Origin: Fumia sp045615345
GTDB lineage: Bacteria; Bacillota; Clostridia; Oscillospirales; Ruminococcaceae
NCBI GenBank assembly: GCA_045615345.1
Contig: JAZLER010000028.1
Span: 1-20,062 of the forward strand
Direction of reading: 5' to 3'
Length of the DNA: 20,062 nucleotides
Shown here piece after piece: positions 7,693 through 14,399 of the stretch. The notes under the pieces are model-generated. The model did not search any database, was not told the DNA's origin, and saw nothing but the letters and a program-made list of their open reading frames with translations. How positions within the stretch are numbered: the first letter of the stretch is position 1; the number at the start of each line of letters is the position of its first letter. Made by a program: the position numbers and the translations under genes.

Positions 7693-8640
7693 ACCTAAAT
7701 CGAGCTCATCATAGGCTTCGTGCAGGGTTTTGCATGAGGCCTTGAATTTTTCTGCTTCCTGTTCTGTAAGCTGTAAGGGGAGAATACGCTGTACGCCGTT
7801 TCGGTTTACAATACAGGGGATACCTGTGTAAATTCCGCTTTCACCGTACTCACCTTTGAGCATAGCAGAAACGGTCAGAACACTGTTTTCATTACTGAAA
7901 ATTGCTTTTGTTATTCTGAGCATAGCCATACCGATTCCGTAATAGGTAGCGCGTTTTGCCTTGATGATTTTCTGTGCAGAGGTACGAACCTGTTCTTCGA
8001 TATTTTCCATATCAGCCTGATAGCAGTTGCCGTTTTCAGCACAAAGCTCCAGAATAGGCTTTGTAGCAAGCATTGCCTGTGACCACGCAACGAACTCACT
8101 GTCGCCATGCTCACCGATAACATAAGCGTGCATATTTCTCGGGTCAACATTAAAGTATTCACCGAGCATATAACGGAGTCTTGCTGTATCGAGAGCTGTA
8201 CCTGTACCGATTACGCGTCTGGGGTTGAAGCCAGAGAGTTTTGCTGTGATAAGTGTCATAATGTCAACGGGGTTTGTTGCAACGAGGAAAATACCGTTAA
8301 ATCCCGATTCGGTTACGGGGTCTATAATAGAACGGAAAACCGCTGTATTGCGTGTAAGCAGATCGAGTCTTGATTCACCGGGCTTTTGTGCAACGCCTGC
8401 ACAGATTACAACGATGTCAGCATCCTCACAGTCGGAATAATTGCCTGCATAAATTTTCATATGAGAAGTAGAGAAGGCAAGTCCGTGGTTTAAGTCCATA
8501 GCTTCGCCTATTGCTTTTTCCTTGTCAATATCGATAAGAACGAGTTCGTCACAGGCGTTCTGGTTAAGGAGTGCGTAAGCATAGCTCATACCAACCATAC
8601 CTGTACCGATTAAAACTACTTTTCTGTTATCAGTTTTCAT
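7687..8640 (-). CDS. ldh: L-lactate dehydrogenase
   Basis: A 317-residue NAD-dependent lactate dehydrogenase, which reduces pyruvate to L-lactate and regenerates NAD in fermentation. The Rossmann motif GTGMVG is at residues 12-17, with the NAD-ribose-binding Asp at D37. The substrate-specificity loop AQKPGESRLDL has Gln (Q85), typical of lactate rather than malate dehydrogenases (which have Arg), and the catalytic loop Arg R91. D151 and R154 (LDTARL) and the catalytic His H178 (GEHGDSE) are present, so it should be active. Length is normal for the family. An AAAGGAAG ribosome site precedes the ATG at 8640. It is divergently transcribed from the ABC exporter operon and has its own promoter; a perfect inverted repeat beside the -35 may be an operator. 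Confidence 0.96.
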   Translation of the reverse strand: MKTDNRKVVLIGTGMVGMSYAYALLNQNACDELVLIDIDKEKAIGEAMDLNHGLAFSTSHMKIYAGNYSDCEDADIVVICAGVAQKPGESRLDLLTRNTAVFRSIIDPVTESGFNGIFLVATNPVDIMTLITAKLSGFNPRRVIGTGTALDTARLRYMLGEYFNVDPRNMHAYVIGEHGDSEFVAWSQAMLATKPILELCAENGNCYQADMENIEEQVRTSAQKIIKAKRATYYGIGMAMLRITKAIFSNENSVLTVSAMLKGEYGESGIYTGIPCIVNRNGVQRILPLQLTEQEAEKFKASCKTLHEAYDELDLGL

Positions 8641-8669
8641 AAAATTCTTCCTTTCACTTTACTAAAAAT

Positions 8670-8699
8670 ATTATACCAAATTATCCCCCTTTTAGGCAA
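8670..8699 (-). promoter_or_regulatory. ldh promoter
   Basis: On the minus strand TTGCCT (8699-8694) and TATAAT (8675-8670) are 18 bp apart, about 30 bp from the ldh start codon. This is a good sigma-A promoter. Confidence 0.75.
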
Positions 8700-8704
8700 G
8701 TGGT

Positions 8705-8721
8705 GATATATAAAATATATC
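8705..8721. promoter_or_regulatory. inverted repeat adjacent to the ldh -35, possible operator
   Basis: GATATAT (8705-8711) and ATATATC (8715-8721) form a perfect 7-bp inverted repeat around AAA, five bases upstream of the ldh -35 element. Its placement suits a regulator site, but the sequence is pure A/T except at its ends, so chance is possible. Confidence 0.35.
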
Positions 8722-8766
8722 TAAAAAAACAAGTAATTTTTTGTGATATTTTTTTGCAAAAAAGGG

Positions 8767-8794
8767 TTTACATTTTTAAAATAAAAGGTATAAT
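8767..8794 (+). promoter_or_regulatory. promoter of the ABC exporter operon
   Basis: TTTACA (8767-8772) and TATAAT (8789-8794) are separated by 16 bp, about 48 bp ahead of the first ABC gene. GGGGG (8830-8834) supplies the ribosome site. Confidence 0.7.
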
Positions 8795-8842
8795 ATACTA
8801 AAACAAAACACTTTCGACTTTGGCAAAAAAGGGGGACATATT

Positions 8843-10591
8843 ATGTTCCAGATTAAATGGGTATGGAAAAACCTCAAAGGAAAAAGATTTCAGTATATTT
8901 TGGGTCTCTTTCTCTGTTCATTTGCGGCAGTTTTTACTTTAACTGTACCGCTTGTGTCACAGCAGATTGTAGACCTTATTTTAGTTCCGGCAGAGGGGCA
9001 GGAAAGTCGGGTCGATTTACTTGTTCCGCTTGTTATAGCAATGGTTGCTGCCACACTTTTTAAGACTGCTATCGGTTATCTGCAGGTTATCCTTAACGAG
9101 TATGCTGTAATCGATATGACCCACAATGTGCGTACTCATATTTTCAAGAATCTGCAGAGTCAGGACTCGGGATTCTTTAACCGCAACCGTGCGGGTGATA
9201 TAATGGCACGCCTTACAGGAGATATGGATGTTGTAAGGCATACCGTGTCACAGACTGCGCGTGTAATTGTTGAGTCGTCTACGATTTTTATCTCGATACT
9301 CGTTTATTTTCTGACTGTTGATGTGCTTTTTACTCTGGCACTTTGTCTTGTGCTTCCGATAATCTTTATAGTTTTGAAAGCATATTCCAAAAAAGCGGGA
9401 TATTATCACGGCAACGCCCGTGAAAAACTTTCACAGTTAAGTGTTGCAGCTCAGGAGAATATTGCAGGAAACCGTGTCGTAAAAGCCTTTGCAAAAGAAG
9501 ATTATGAAATAGAAAAATTCGATAAAAGGAATAAAGCCTACAGTGATGCCAATGTGGAAGTGAACGCAAACTGGCTTAAATACTATCCTCTCATTGAACT
9601 TACAGCACAGGCAATGACCCTGATAGTACTTTTGCTTGGCGGTGCGTTTGTAATCCGGGAACGAATTTCGTTGGGTCAGCTTATGGCGTTTTCAGGTCTT
9701 TGCCTTACCTTTGCAAACCCTGTAAGAAACCTTGGTACAATTATGAATGAAATTCAGAGGTTTTTCCCGAGTGCCGATAAGGTTATTGAGTTTTACTATG
9801 CAAAACCTATTATCGTAAACAAATTTGATGCAAAGAAAGCTGAGAGATTTGAAGGTGCGATTACCTTCAAAGATGTTACCTTGAAATTTTCCGGAAAGTC
9901 AGTTCTTAAAAAGATAAACCTTGAAATAGCCTCGGGTGAAACGATTGCTTTTATGGGAAATACAGGTTCGGGTAAAACCCTTTTAATGAACCTCATTCCG
10001 CGTCTTTATGACCCGACAAAGGGCGAGATTCTGATTGACGGTGAGAACATCAAAAATTATGAGCTTGCTTCCTTAAGAAAGAATATCGGTTTTGCAACTC
10101 AGGATGTTTTCCTCTTTTCTGATACAGTTGACAGCAATATTGCTTACGGTAAACCTGATATGGACGAAGAAACAATAAGGCATTACTGTAAGATTTCGGG
10201 TGTTGATTTTGTCGAGAGAATGGTTGATGGGTTTGATACTCTTATCGGTGAACGCGGTGTCGGACTTTCGGGCGGACAGAAGCAAAGACTTGCCCTTGCC
10301 CGTGCACTTGCAATTGAGCCATCTATCCTTATCTTAGACGATACTACATCGGCACTTGATATGGAAACAGAACGCCTTATTCAGAAAAATTTGCGTGAGC
10401 TTGACTTCAAATGCACAAAACTTATTATTGCACAGAGAATTTCAACTGCTAAATACGCCGACAGGATTGTTGTCTTAAAGGATGGCGAAATTGAGGAAAT
10501 CGGTACTCACGACGAGCTTATTAATTCAGATGGATATTACTCCGAAATCTGCAGATTGCAGGATTTTTCGGGAGGTGAGAATAATGGCTAA
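8843..10591 (+). CDS. heterodimeric ABC exporter subunit with degenerate ATP site (BmrC/TM287-like)
   Basis: A 582-residue half-transporter: an N-terminal six-helix exporter domain (about 1-320) fused to an ATPase domain (about 340-575). Walker A GNTGSGKT is at 372-379 and the signature LSGGQ at 475-479. Walker B ends in D499-D500, so the catalytic Glu is replaced by Asp, and the H-loop reads IIAQRIS with Gln (Q531) instead of His. These are the hallmark changes of the degenerate-site subunit of heterodimeric exporters such as BmrC/BmrD and TM287/TM288. Its intact LSGGQ would complete the consensus site of the partner. The ATG at 8843 follows a G5 ribosome site, and its stop overlaps the next start by 8 bp. 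The complex sits in the cytoplasmic membrane, probably exporting lipophilic compounds or drugs; the substrate is unknown. Confidence 0.93.
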   Translation: MFQIKWVWKNLKGKRFQYILGLFLCSFAAVFTLTVPLVSQQIVDLILVPAEGQESRVDLLVPLVIAMVAATLFKTAIGYLQVILNEYAVIDMTHNVRTHIFKNLQSQDSGFFNRNRAGDIMARLTGDMDVVRHTVSQTARVIVESSTIFISILVYFLTVDVLFTLALCLVLPIIFIVLKAYSKKAGYYHGNAREKLSQLSVAAQENIAGNRVVKAFAKEDYEIEKFDKRNKAYSDANVEVNANWLKYYPLIELTAQAMTLIVLLLGGAFVIRERISLGQLMAFSGLCLTFANPVRNLGTIMNEIQRFFPSADKVIEFYYAKPIIVNKFDAKKAERFEGAITFKDVTLKFSGKSVLKKINLEIASGETIAFMGNTGSGKTLLMNLIPRLYDPTKGEILIDGENIKNYELASLRKNIGFATQDVFLFSDTVDSNIAYGKPDMDEETIRHYCKISGVDFVERMVDGFDTLIGERGVGLSGGQKQRLALARALAIEPSILILDDTTSALDMETERLIQKNLRELDFKCTKLIIAQRISTAKYADRIVVLKDGEIEEIGTHDELINSDGYYSEICRLQDFSGGENNG

Positions 10592-12350
10592 AAGAAATCG
10601 TTTTGATGTTGATGAAAAGCTTGAAACTTCCTTTAGCTTCAAGCACCTCAAACGGGTAACAGTATACATAAAAAAGCATTGGGCTAAAATGCTTTTAGCT
10701 CTTATCTGCAGTGTGGTTTCTGTAGTTTCGGGACTTTTATACCCACTTATCCTCCAAAGGGCATTTGATGTTACTATTCCAAACAAGGATATGAGAGAAC
10801 TCATTATCTTGTCTGTTATTTTGCTTTTGAGTATTGCTTTAAGTATTGTTATGGTATGTGTCCGTACAAGGCTTATGGTAATCACAGGGCAGAAGATTAT
10901 CTATGAAATAAGACGCGATTTGTTTGAACACTTGCAGAAACTGCCTTTCCAGTACTATGACGACAGACCTCAGGGTAAAATTTTAACCCGTGTTATTCAG
11001 TATGTTAACAACATTTCAGATGCCTTGACAGGTACCCTTATTAACCTCGTCCTTGATGTTATAAACCTTGTGTTTATCGGTGTTTTTATGTTCTCGGTTG
11101 ATGTTAAGCTTTCGCTTGTTGTACTTGCAGGGCTTCCGTTTTTCGGGACAATTATGTTTTTCCTTCCAAGGTTTATGCGAAAAGGATGGCGTAATTATTC
11201 CAACAAAACCTCCAACCTTAATGCATATACACAGGAATCCGTTGACGGAATAAAAATTACTCAGCTTTTTGGCAGGGAAGAGGTTAACGAGAAAACTTAT
11301 ACCGACCTCAGTAAGGTACATGCAAAATCCTGGAAAGTGCTTATCAATTACCTCAATGTTGGATGGACATCTGTCGAAAACCTTACCTGTTGGGTTAAAG
11401 GTGCGATTTATCTTATTGGTATTTTAGCTTTTGGCGGAACGGTATCCTTTGGTACAATTGTTGCAATTTCGGACTACGCTATAAGATTCTGGGGACCTAT
11501 CTCCAATATGTCCGCTTCTTTTAACCAGATTATTAACTCTGTTTCTTATCTTGAAAGGATTTTTGAGGTTATTGATGAGCCTGTCGTAGTTGGCGATACT
11601 GAAGATGCAGTAGAGATTGAAATCAAATCAGGCGAAGTCACATTTGACAATGTAACCTTTGCTTATGAAGAGGGAACGAACATCCTTGAAAACATTTCCT
11701 TTAAGGCAGCTAAGGGTGAAAGTATCGCTTTTGTAGGCCCGACAGGTGCAGGTAAAACCACCGTTGTAAATTTGATTTCAAGGTTTTATAATGTTACCGA
11801 TGGCAGAGTTTTAATTGATAATACAGACATTTCAAAAGTAACTCTTCATTCGCTCCGTTCCCAGATGGGCGTTATGCTTCAGGACAGCTTTATCTTTTCA
11901 GGAACTATTGCCGATAATATCAGGTACTCAAAACTCGATGCAACCGATGCTGAAATCAAAAAGGTATGCAAGACACTTGGCATCGATGCGATGATCAAAA
12001 AACTTGGTGGTTATAATGCACAAATCAACGAACGCGGTGGTGGCTTGTCACAGGGACAGAAACAGCTTATAGCAATTGCAAGAACAATGCTTTCCGATCC
12101 GAAAATTATTATTCTTGATGAAGCAACTTCTTCTATTGATGCCAAAACTGAGAAGATGGTGCAGAATGCTATCGATGAGCTTTTAAAAGGCAGAACATCA
12201 TTTGTTATTGCGCACAGACTTTCTACCATCAAAAATTGCGATAAAATTATGGTAATTTCCGATAAGGGAATCAAAGAATCGGGAAGTCATCAGGAGCTTC
12301 TGGAGAAAAAAGAAGCTTATTATAAACTTTATACCGCACAGATAGCATAA
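10584..12350 (+). CDS. heterodimeric ABC exporter subunit with consensus catalytic residues (BmrD/TM288-like)
   Basis: A 588-residue half-transporter paired with the preceding gene. ATG 10584 lies inside the end of that gene (8-bp overlap) and is preceded by GGGAGGTGAGA; frames extending further upstream lack a ribosome site. A cytosolic N-terminus of about 30 residues leads into a six-helix exporter domain (about 35-335). The ATPase domain has Walker A GPTGAGKT (385-392), Walker B with catalytic Glu (D512-E513) and H-loop His (H544). Its signature is LSQGQ (488-492) rather than LSGGQ. The deviating signature faces the partner's degenerate Walker site, while its own Walker motifs face the partner's intact signature, giving one active and one inactive ATP site. 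Overlap implies translational coupling and equal stoichiometry. Confidence 0.93.
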   Translation: MAKRNRFDVDEKLETSFSFKHLKRVTVYIKKHWAKMLLALICSVVSVVSGLLYPLILQRAFDVTIPNKDMRELIILSVILLLSIALSIVMVCVRTRLMVITGQKIIYEIRRDLFEHLQKLPFQYYDDRPQGKILTRVIQYVNNISDALTGTLINLVLDVINLVFIGVFMFSVDVKLSLVVLAGLPFFGTIMFFLPRFMRKGWRNYSNKTSNLNAYTQESVDGIKITQLFGREEVNEKTYTDLSKVHAKSWKVLINYLNVGWTSVENLTCWVKGAIYLIGILAFGGTVSFGTIVAISDYAIRFWGPISNMSASFNQIINSVSYLERIFEVIDEPVVVGDTEDAVEIEIKSGEVTFDNVTFAYEEGTNILENISFKAAKGESIAFVGPTGAGKTTVVNLISRFYNVTDGRVLIDNTDISKVTLHSLRSQMGVMLQDSFIFSGTIADNIRYSKLDATDAEIKKVCKTLGIDAMIKKLGGYNAQINERGGGLSQGQKQLIAIARTMLSDPKIIILDEATSSIDAKTEKMVQNAIDELLKGRTSFVIAHRLSTIKNCDKIMVISDKGIKESGSHQELLEKKEAYYKLYTAQIA

Positions 12351-12358
12351 AATTTTTC

Positions 12359-12404
12359 TTGTCGACACGCTTCGACAAATTATTTAAAAATGCTGTGATA
12401 CAAT
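12359..12404 (+). promoter_or_regulatory. inverted pair of Spo0A-box-like sites with a weak promoter-like -10
   Basis: TTGTCGA (12359-12365) and TCGACAA (12372-12378) form a 7-bp inverted repeat with a 6-base loop. TTCGACAA (12371-12378) is the exact reverse complement of the Spo0A box TTGTCGAA, and the left arm differs only in its last base. TACAAT at 12399-12404 could be a -10 but lacks a well-spaced -35. Alternatively the repeat is a weak hairpin in the ABC operon 3' end. Confidence 0.3.
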
Positions 12405-12444
12405 GTGATTGTGATAAAACAGTCTTTATAAAAATGGCACTTGT

Positions 12445-12497
12445 AAAAAAGCCAGGAACCTTCGGGGATTTGCCCCAAGGTTACCTTGGCTTTTTTA
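12445..12497. terminator. large bidirectional terminator between the ABC operon and spoVT
   Basis: GCCAGG-AACCTT-GGGG on the left pairs with CCCC-AAGGTT-CCTTGGC on the right (12451-12490), with small bulges. A run of A6 lies before it and T6 after it, so it has a U tract in either direction. The plus-side T run overlaps the spoVT stop codon. It separates two convergent units. Confidence 0.9.
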
Positions 12498-13037
12498 CTC
12501 TTCCATCTGTTTTCCCAGAAAAGCAGCCGCCGCCTGCACAAGTTTTATCTGTATGTCGGTAGCAAAGGTGTCATCATTACCTGAAATGAGCATAATACTT
12601 CCCGACACATCACCTTCTGCGATAATGGGAAAAACTGATACAATATAACGCAAAACCCCTTCGACAGGTTTTACTTTGGGGGATTCTGAGTCGGTACAGG
12701 ACAGGGATTTTCTGTTTTGGACGAGCTCTTCAAGTGCAGGCGTTACTCTGCGTTCTAAAATTTCTTTTTTAGGCACGCCCGATACGGCGATTACATGGTC
12801 CCTGTCGCAGATTATAGCGGGAAGCCCTGCGAGTTTACTCAAAACTTCTGCATACTGAGAAGCAAAATTTGCAATCTCACCGATGGGTGAGTATTTTTTG
12901 AAAATCACTTCACCCTCAGCATTGGTATAAATTTCCAAAGGGTCTCCTTCACGGATTCGCATAGTGCGTCTGATTTCTTTAGGGATAACAACTCTCCCCA
13001 AATCGTCTATTCTACGGACAATTCCTGTAGCTTTCAT
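12495..13037 (-). CDS. spoVT: stage V sporulation protein T (SpoVT), AbrB-family regulator
   Basis: A 180-residue transcription regulator. Residues 1-52 are the AbrB-type swapped-hairpin DNA-binding domain (MKATGIVRRIDDLGRVVIPK, then RRTMRIREGDPLEI). Residues about 56-178 form the GAF-like domain typical of SpoVT, and the length matches the family. In Bacillus, SpoVT adjusts gene expression in the forespore under sigma-G, affecting spore coat and germination properties; its presence indicates an endospore former. AAAGGAGA lies just upstream of the ATG. The leader contains a GC-rich palindrome (13061-13108). The first 30 codons plus the promoter are duplicated at 14311-14525 by the fic insertion; this copy is the intact one. 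Confidence 0.95.
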   Translation of the reverse strand: MKATGIVRRIDDLGRVVIPKEIRRTMRIREGDPLEIYTNAEGEVIFKKYSPIGEIANFASQYAEVLSKLAGLPAIICDRDHVIAVSGVPKKEILERRVTPALEELVQNRKSLSCTDSESPKVKPVEGVLRYIVSVFPIIAEGDVSGSIMLISGNDDTFATDIQIKLVQAAAAFLGKQMEE

Positions 13038-13060
13038 ATAAAAATCTCCTTTACAACATC

Positions 13061-13108
13061 GTAGGGGGGAACTGTGTTCGCCTGCGGGCGTTCGCAGAAC
13101 GCCCCTAC
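13061..13108. repeat. GC-rich palindromic element (REP/MITE-like) in the spoVT leader, copy 1
   Basis: A 48-bp imperfect palindrome begins GTAGGGG and ends CCCCTAC, with a near-perfect centre CGCCTGCGGGCG. It is much more GC-rich than its surroundings. Short elements with GTAGGGGC...GCCCCTAC ends are, from memory, common dispersed repeats in Clostridia genomes, but this could not be checked. In spoVT mRNA it would form a strong leader hairpin upstream of the ribosome site. Confidence 0.7.
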
Positions 13109-13132
13109 AACAAAATTTTCAAATTGTGATAG

Positions 13133-13161
13133 TATTATTTGTAAATGGTGGAGATTTATAC
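13133..13161 (-). promoter_or_regulatory. possible sigma-G-type promoter of spoVT
   Basis: On the minus strand GTATA (13161-13157) and AATAATA (13139-13133) are 17 bp apart. This fits the Bacillus sigma-G pattern gHATR-N17/18-CATAMTA with one mismatch. SpoVT is a sigma-G target in Bacillus, so the match is plausible, but the region is AT-rich and the consensus loose. Confidence 0.4.
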
Positions 13162-13195
13162 TGTATATATTTACTTTTTAAAAGAAGAATAACCC

Positions 13196-13224
13196 TTGAC
13201 ATTTTAGGGAACAATTATTATAAT
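13196..13224 (+). promoter_or_regulatory. perfect consensus promoter of the fic gene
   Basis: TTGACA (13196-13201), a 17-bp spacer and TATAAT (13219-13224) match the sigma-A consensus at every position, the strongest promoter in the window. It is 36 bp from the start codon and overlaps the left arm of an inverted repeat. Confidence 0.9.
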
Positions 13225-13248
13225 AAATTTATAAAAAGTTCCCTAAAA
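13202..13248. promoter_or_regulatory. 11-bp inverted repeat flanking the fic -10 element, probable operator
   Basis: TTTTAGGGAAC (13202-13212) lies in the spacer of the fic promoter, and its exact inverted copy GTTCCCTAAAA (13238-13248) lies after the expected transcription start, running into the ribosome site AAAAGGAG. The arms are 25 bp apart. Because the left arm is upstream of the transcription start, it cannot be an RNA hairpin, which favours a DNA-binding regulator. No regulator gene is in the cassette; Fic itself or a host repressor could bind. Confidence 0.65.
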
Positions 13249-13259
13249 GGAGTTTTGGT

Positions 13260-14198
13260 ATGAATAACTACCCTGAAATACAAGAGTTGTTACAGCAAAG
13301 AGCAGATTTATATGCTCGACTAAATTTATTGGCTTATGACGGTACACCCGAAATTAAAGAAAACAAAAGTGGAAAGTATTTATACGTTAGAAAGCGTGTT
13401 GGCAGTCGTGTGACCTCTACTTATGTTGATGTATATTCTGATACGCTTTATCAATTACTACTCCGCAACAATGCCGAAGCAAAGGAACTGCGAAAGCAAA
13501 TTCGCAAGGTTGAAAAAGCACTTGCCGAGATAGGCTTTACTGAAAACGAGTTATCGCCTGATGTAATACTCAACCTTGACTTTGCTCGTATAAATATGAA
13601 ACTGTCTATTTACGAGCAGGCAGTTTTAGAGGGTGTTGCAACCTCGTTCCCGCAAACCGAGGATATTATTGAAAATGGCAAGGTAAATGGTGTTACTGCA
13701 ACCGATGTGCAAAAAATATTAAATCTTAAACACGCTTGGGAGTTCATTTTAGATAAAGATGTTTTGAGTGTTAAAAGCGATTATTCTATACTTTCGCATA
13801 TTGCCAAACTTGTAAATGAGGGCTTTTTTGAAAACGGCGGCAGAATACGCGGTGTGCCCGTTACTATTGGCGGTACTTCTTATGTTCCGCAATTACCTAT
13901 CGAAACGGTAGTTATTGAAAACATTTTATCAATCATAAATTCGGGAAATACACCAATTGACACTGCCGTTGAACTTTGTCTATACTGTATGAAAACGCAA
14001 ATTTTCAATGACGGCAACAAACGAGCATCGGTGATTTTTGCAAATCATTATTTAATTTCCAAAGCGGGCGGTCTGCTTGTTATTCCTGAAGCACAAGTAC
14101 CCGAGTTTAAGCGATTACTAATCAAATACTACGAAGATAAAGACAATGGAGAAATTAAAGCATTTTTAAAACAAAATTGTCATAGGAACTTTAGATGA
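13260..14198 (+). CDS. Fic-family protein with catalytic His replaced by Gln
   Basis: A 312-residue protein. Residues 1-95 are a charged helical region with no clear domain; the Fic fold spans about 100-305. The Fic motif reads Q-I-F-N-D-G-N-K-R at 247-255, matching HxFx(D/E)GN(K/G)R except that the catalytic His is Gln. The phosphate-binding GNKR part is intact. The flap-like segment GGRIRGVPVTIGGTSYVP (193-210) and the EG-containing helix (E124-G125) before EDIIENGK match the order of Fic proteins. Canonical members transfer AMP or other nucleotide parts to hydroxyl groups of target proteins; without the His base, activity may be lost or altered. It starts at ATG 13260, eight bases after AAAAGGAG, and has its own promoter, operator-like repeat and terminator between two 215-bp repeats, so it was inserted as a complete cassette. 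No antitoxin-like gene accompanies it. Confidence 0.88.
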   Translation: MNNYPEIQELLQQRADLYARLNLLAYDGTPEIKENKSGKYLYVRKRVGSRVTSTYVDVYSDTLYQLLLRNNAEAKELRKQIRKVEKALAEIGFTENELSPDVILNLDFARINMKLSIYEQAVLEGVATSFPQTEDIIENGKVNGVTATDVQKILNLKHAWEFILDKDVLSVKSDYSILSHIAKLVNEGFFENGGRIRGVPVTIGGTSYVPQLPIETVVIENILSIINSGNTPIDTAVELCLYCMKTQIFNDGNKRASVIFANHYLISKAGGLLVIPEAQVPEFKRLLIKYYEDKDNGEIKAFLKQNCHRNFR

Positions 14199-14240
14199 GA
14201 ACAAGCGAGGTGAATTTTAACCTCGCTTGTTCTTTATATT
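14199..14240 (+). terminator. terminator of the fic gene
   Basis: GAACAAGCGAGGT (14199-14211) and ACCTCGCTTGTTC (14220-14232) form a 13-bp perfect stem with an 8-base loop, directly after the TGA stop and followed by TTTATATTGTTTT. Confidence 0.9.
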
Positions 14241-14243
14241 GTT

Positions 14244-14399
14244 TTAAAATACTATGTACTGCAATCTCAAATTTTCTTTAAGTGTCATTGTTGTATGTGA
14301 GGCTTCTTCCTCACGGATTCGCATAGTGCGTCTGATTTCTTTAGGGATAACAACTCTCCCCAAATCGTCTATTCTACGGACAATTCCTGTAGCTTTCAT
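14244..14399 (-). pseudogene. truncated spoVT duplicate (first 30 codons fused to unrelated sequence)
   Basis: Within repeat copy 2, the minus strand from ATG (14399-14397) repeats the first 30 codons of spoVT, with the same ribosome site and upstream region. At the repeat edge it enters non-homologous cassette sequence and continues for 21 more codons to a TAA (14246-14244), predicting a 51-residue peptide. Only about half of the AbrB DNA-binding domain remains, so it should not bind DNA normally. It may still be transcribed, because the promoter region is duplicated intact. Confidence 0.85.

Larger units (their letters stand above)
12949..13163. repeat. 215-bp direct repeat, copy 1 (spoVT 5' end, leader and promoter)
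   Basis: Identical to 14311-14525 except at one base (T at 13083, C at 14445), with a constant offset of 1,362 bp. It covers the first 30 codons of spoVT, its ribosome site, the GC-rich palindrome and the likely promoter. Together with copy 2 it brackets the fic cassette. Identity ends sharply at both sides, except that a TTTACTTTT-like stretch recurs a few bases beyond the right end of each copy. Confidence 0.98.

Noticed and set aside
12359..12562. Open frame of 67 codons on the plus strand running through the exporter/spoVT terminator
   Set aside because: It covers the inverted repeat and the terminator hairpin and overlaps the spoVT 3' end antisense, with no ribosome site; it is not a gene.
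13202..13248. Inverted repeat before fic considered as a LexA (SOS) box or RNA hairpin
   Set aside because: Firmicutes LexA boxes have GAAC and GTTC only four bases apart, here 25. The left arm lies upstream of the transcription start, so it cannot be an RNA hairpin.
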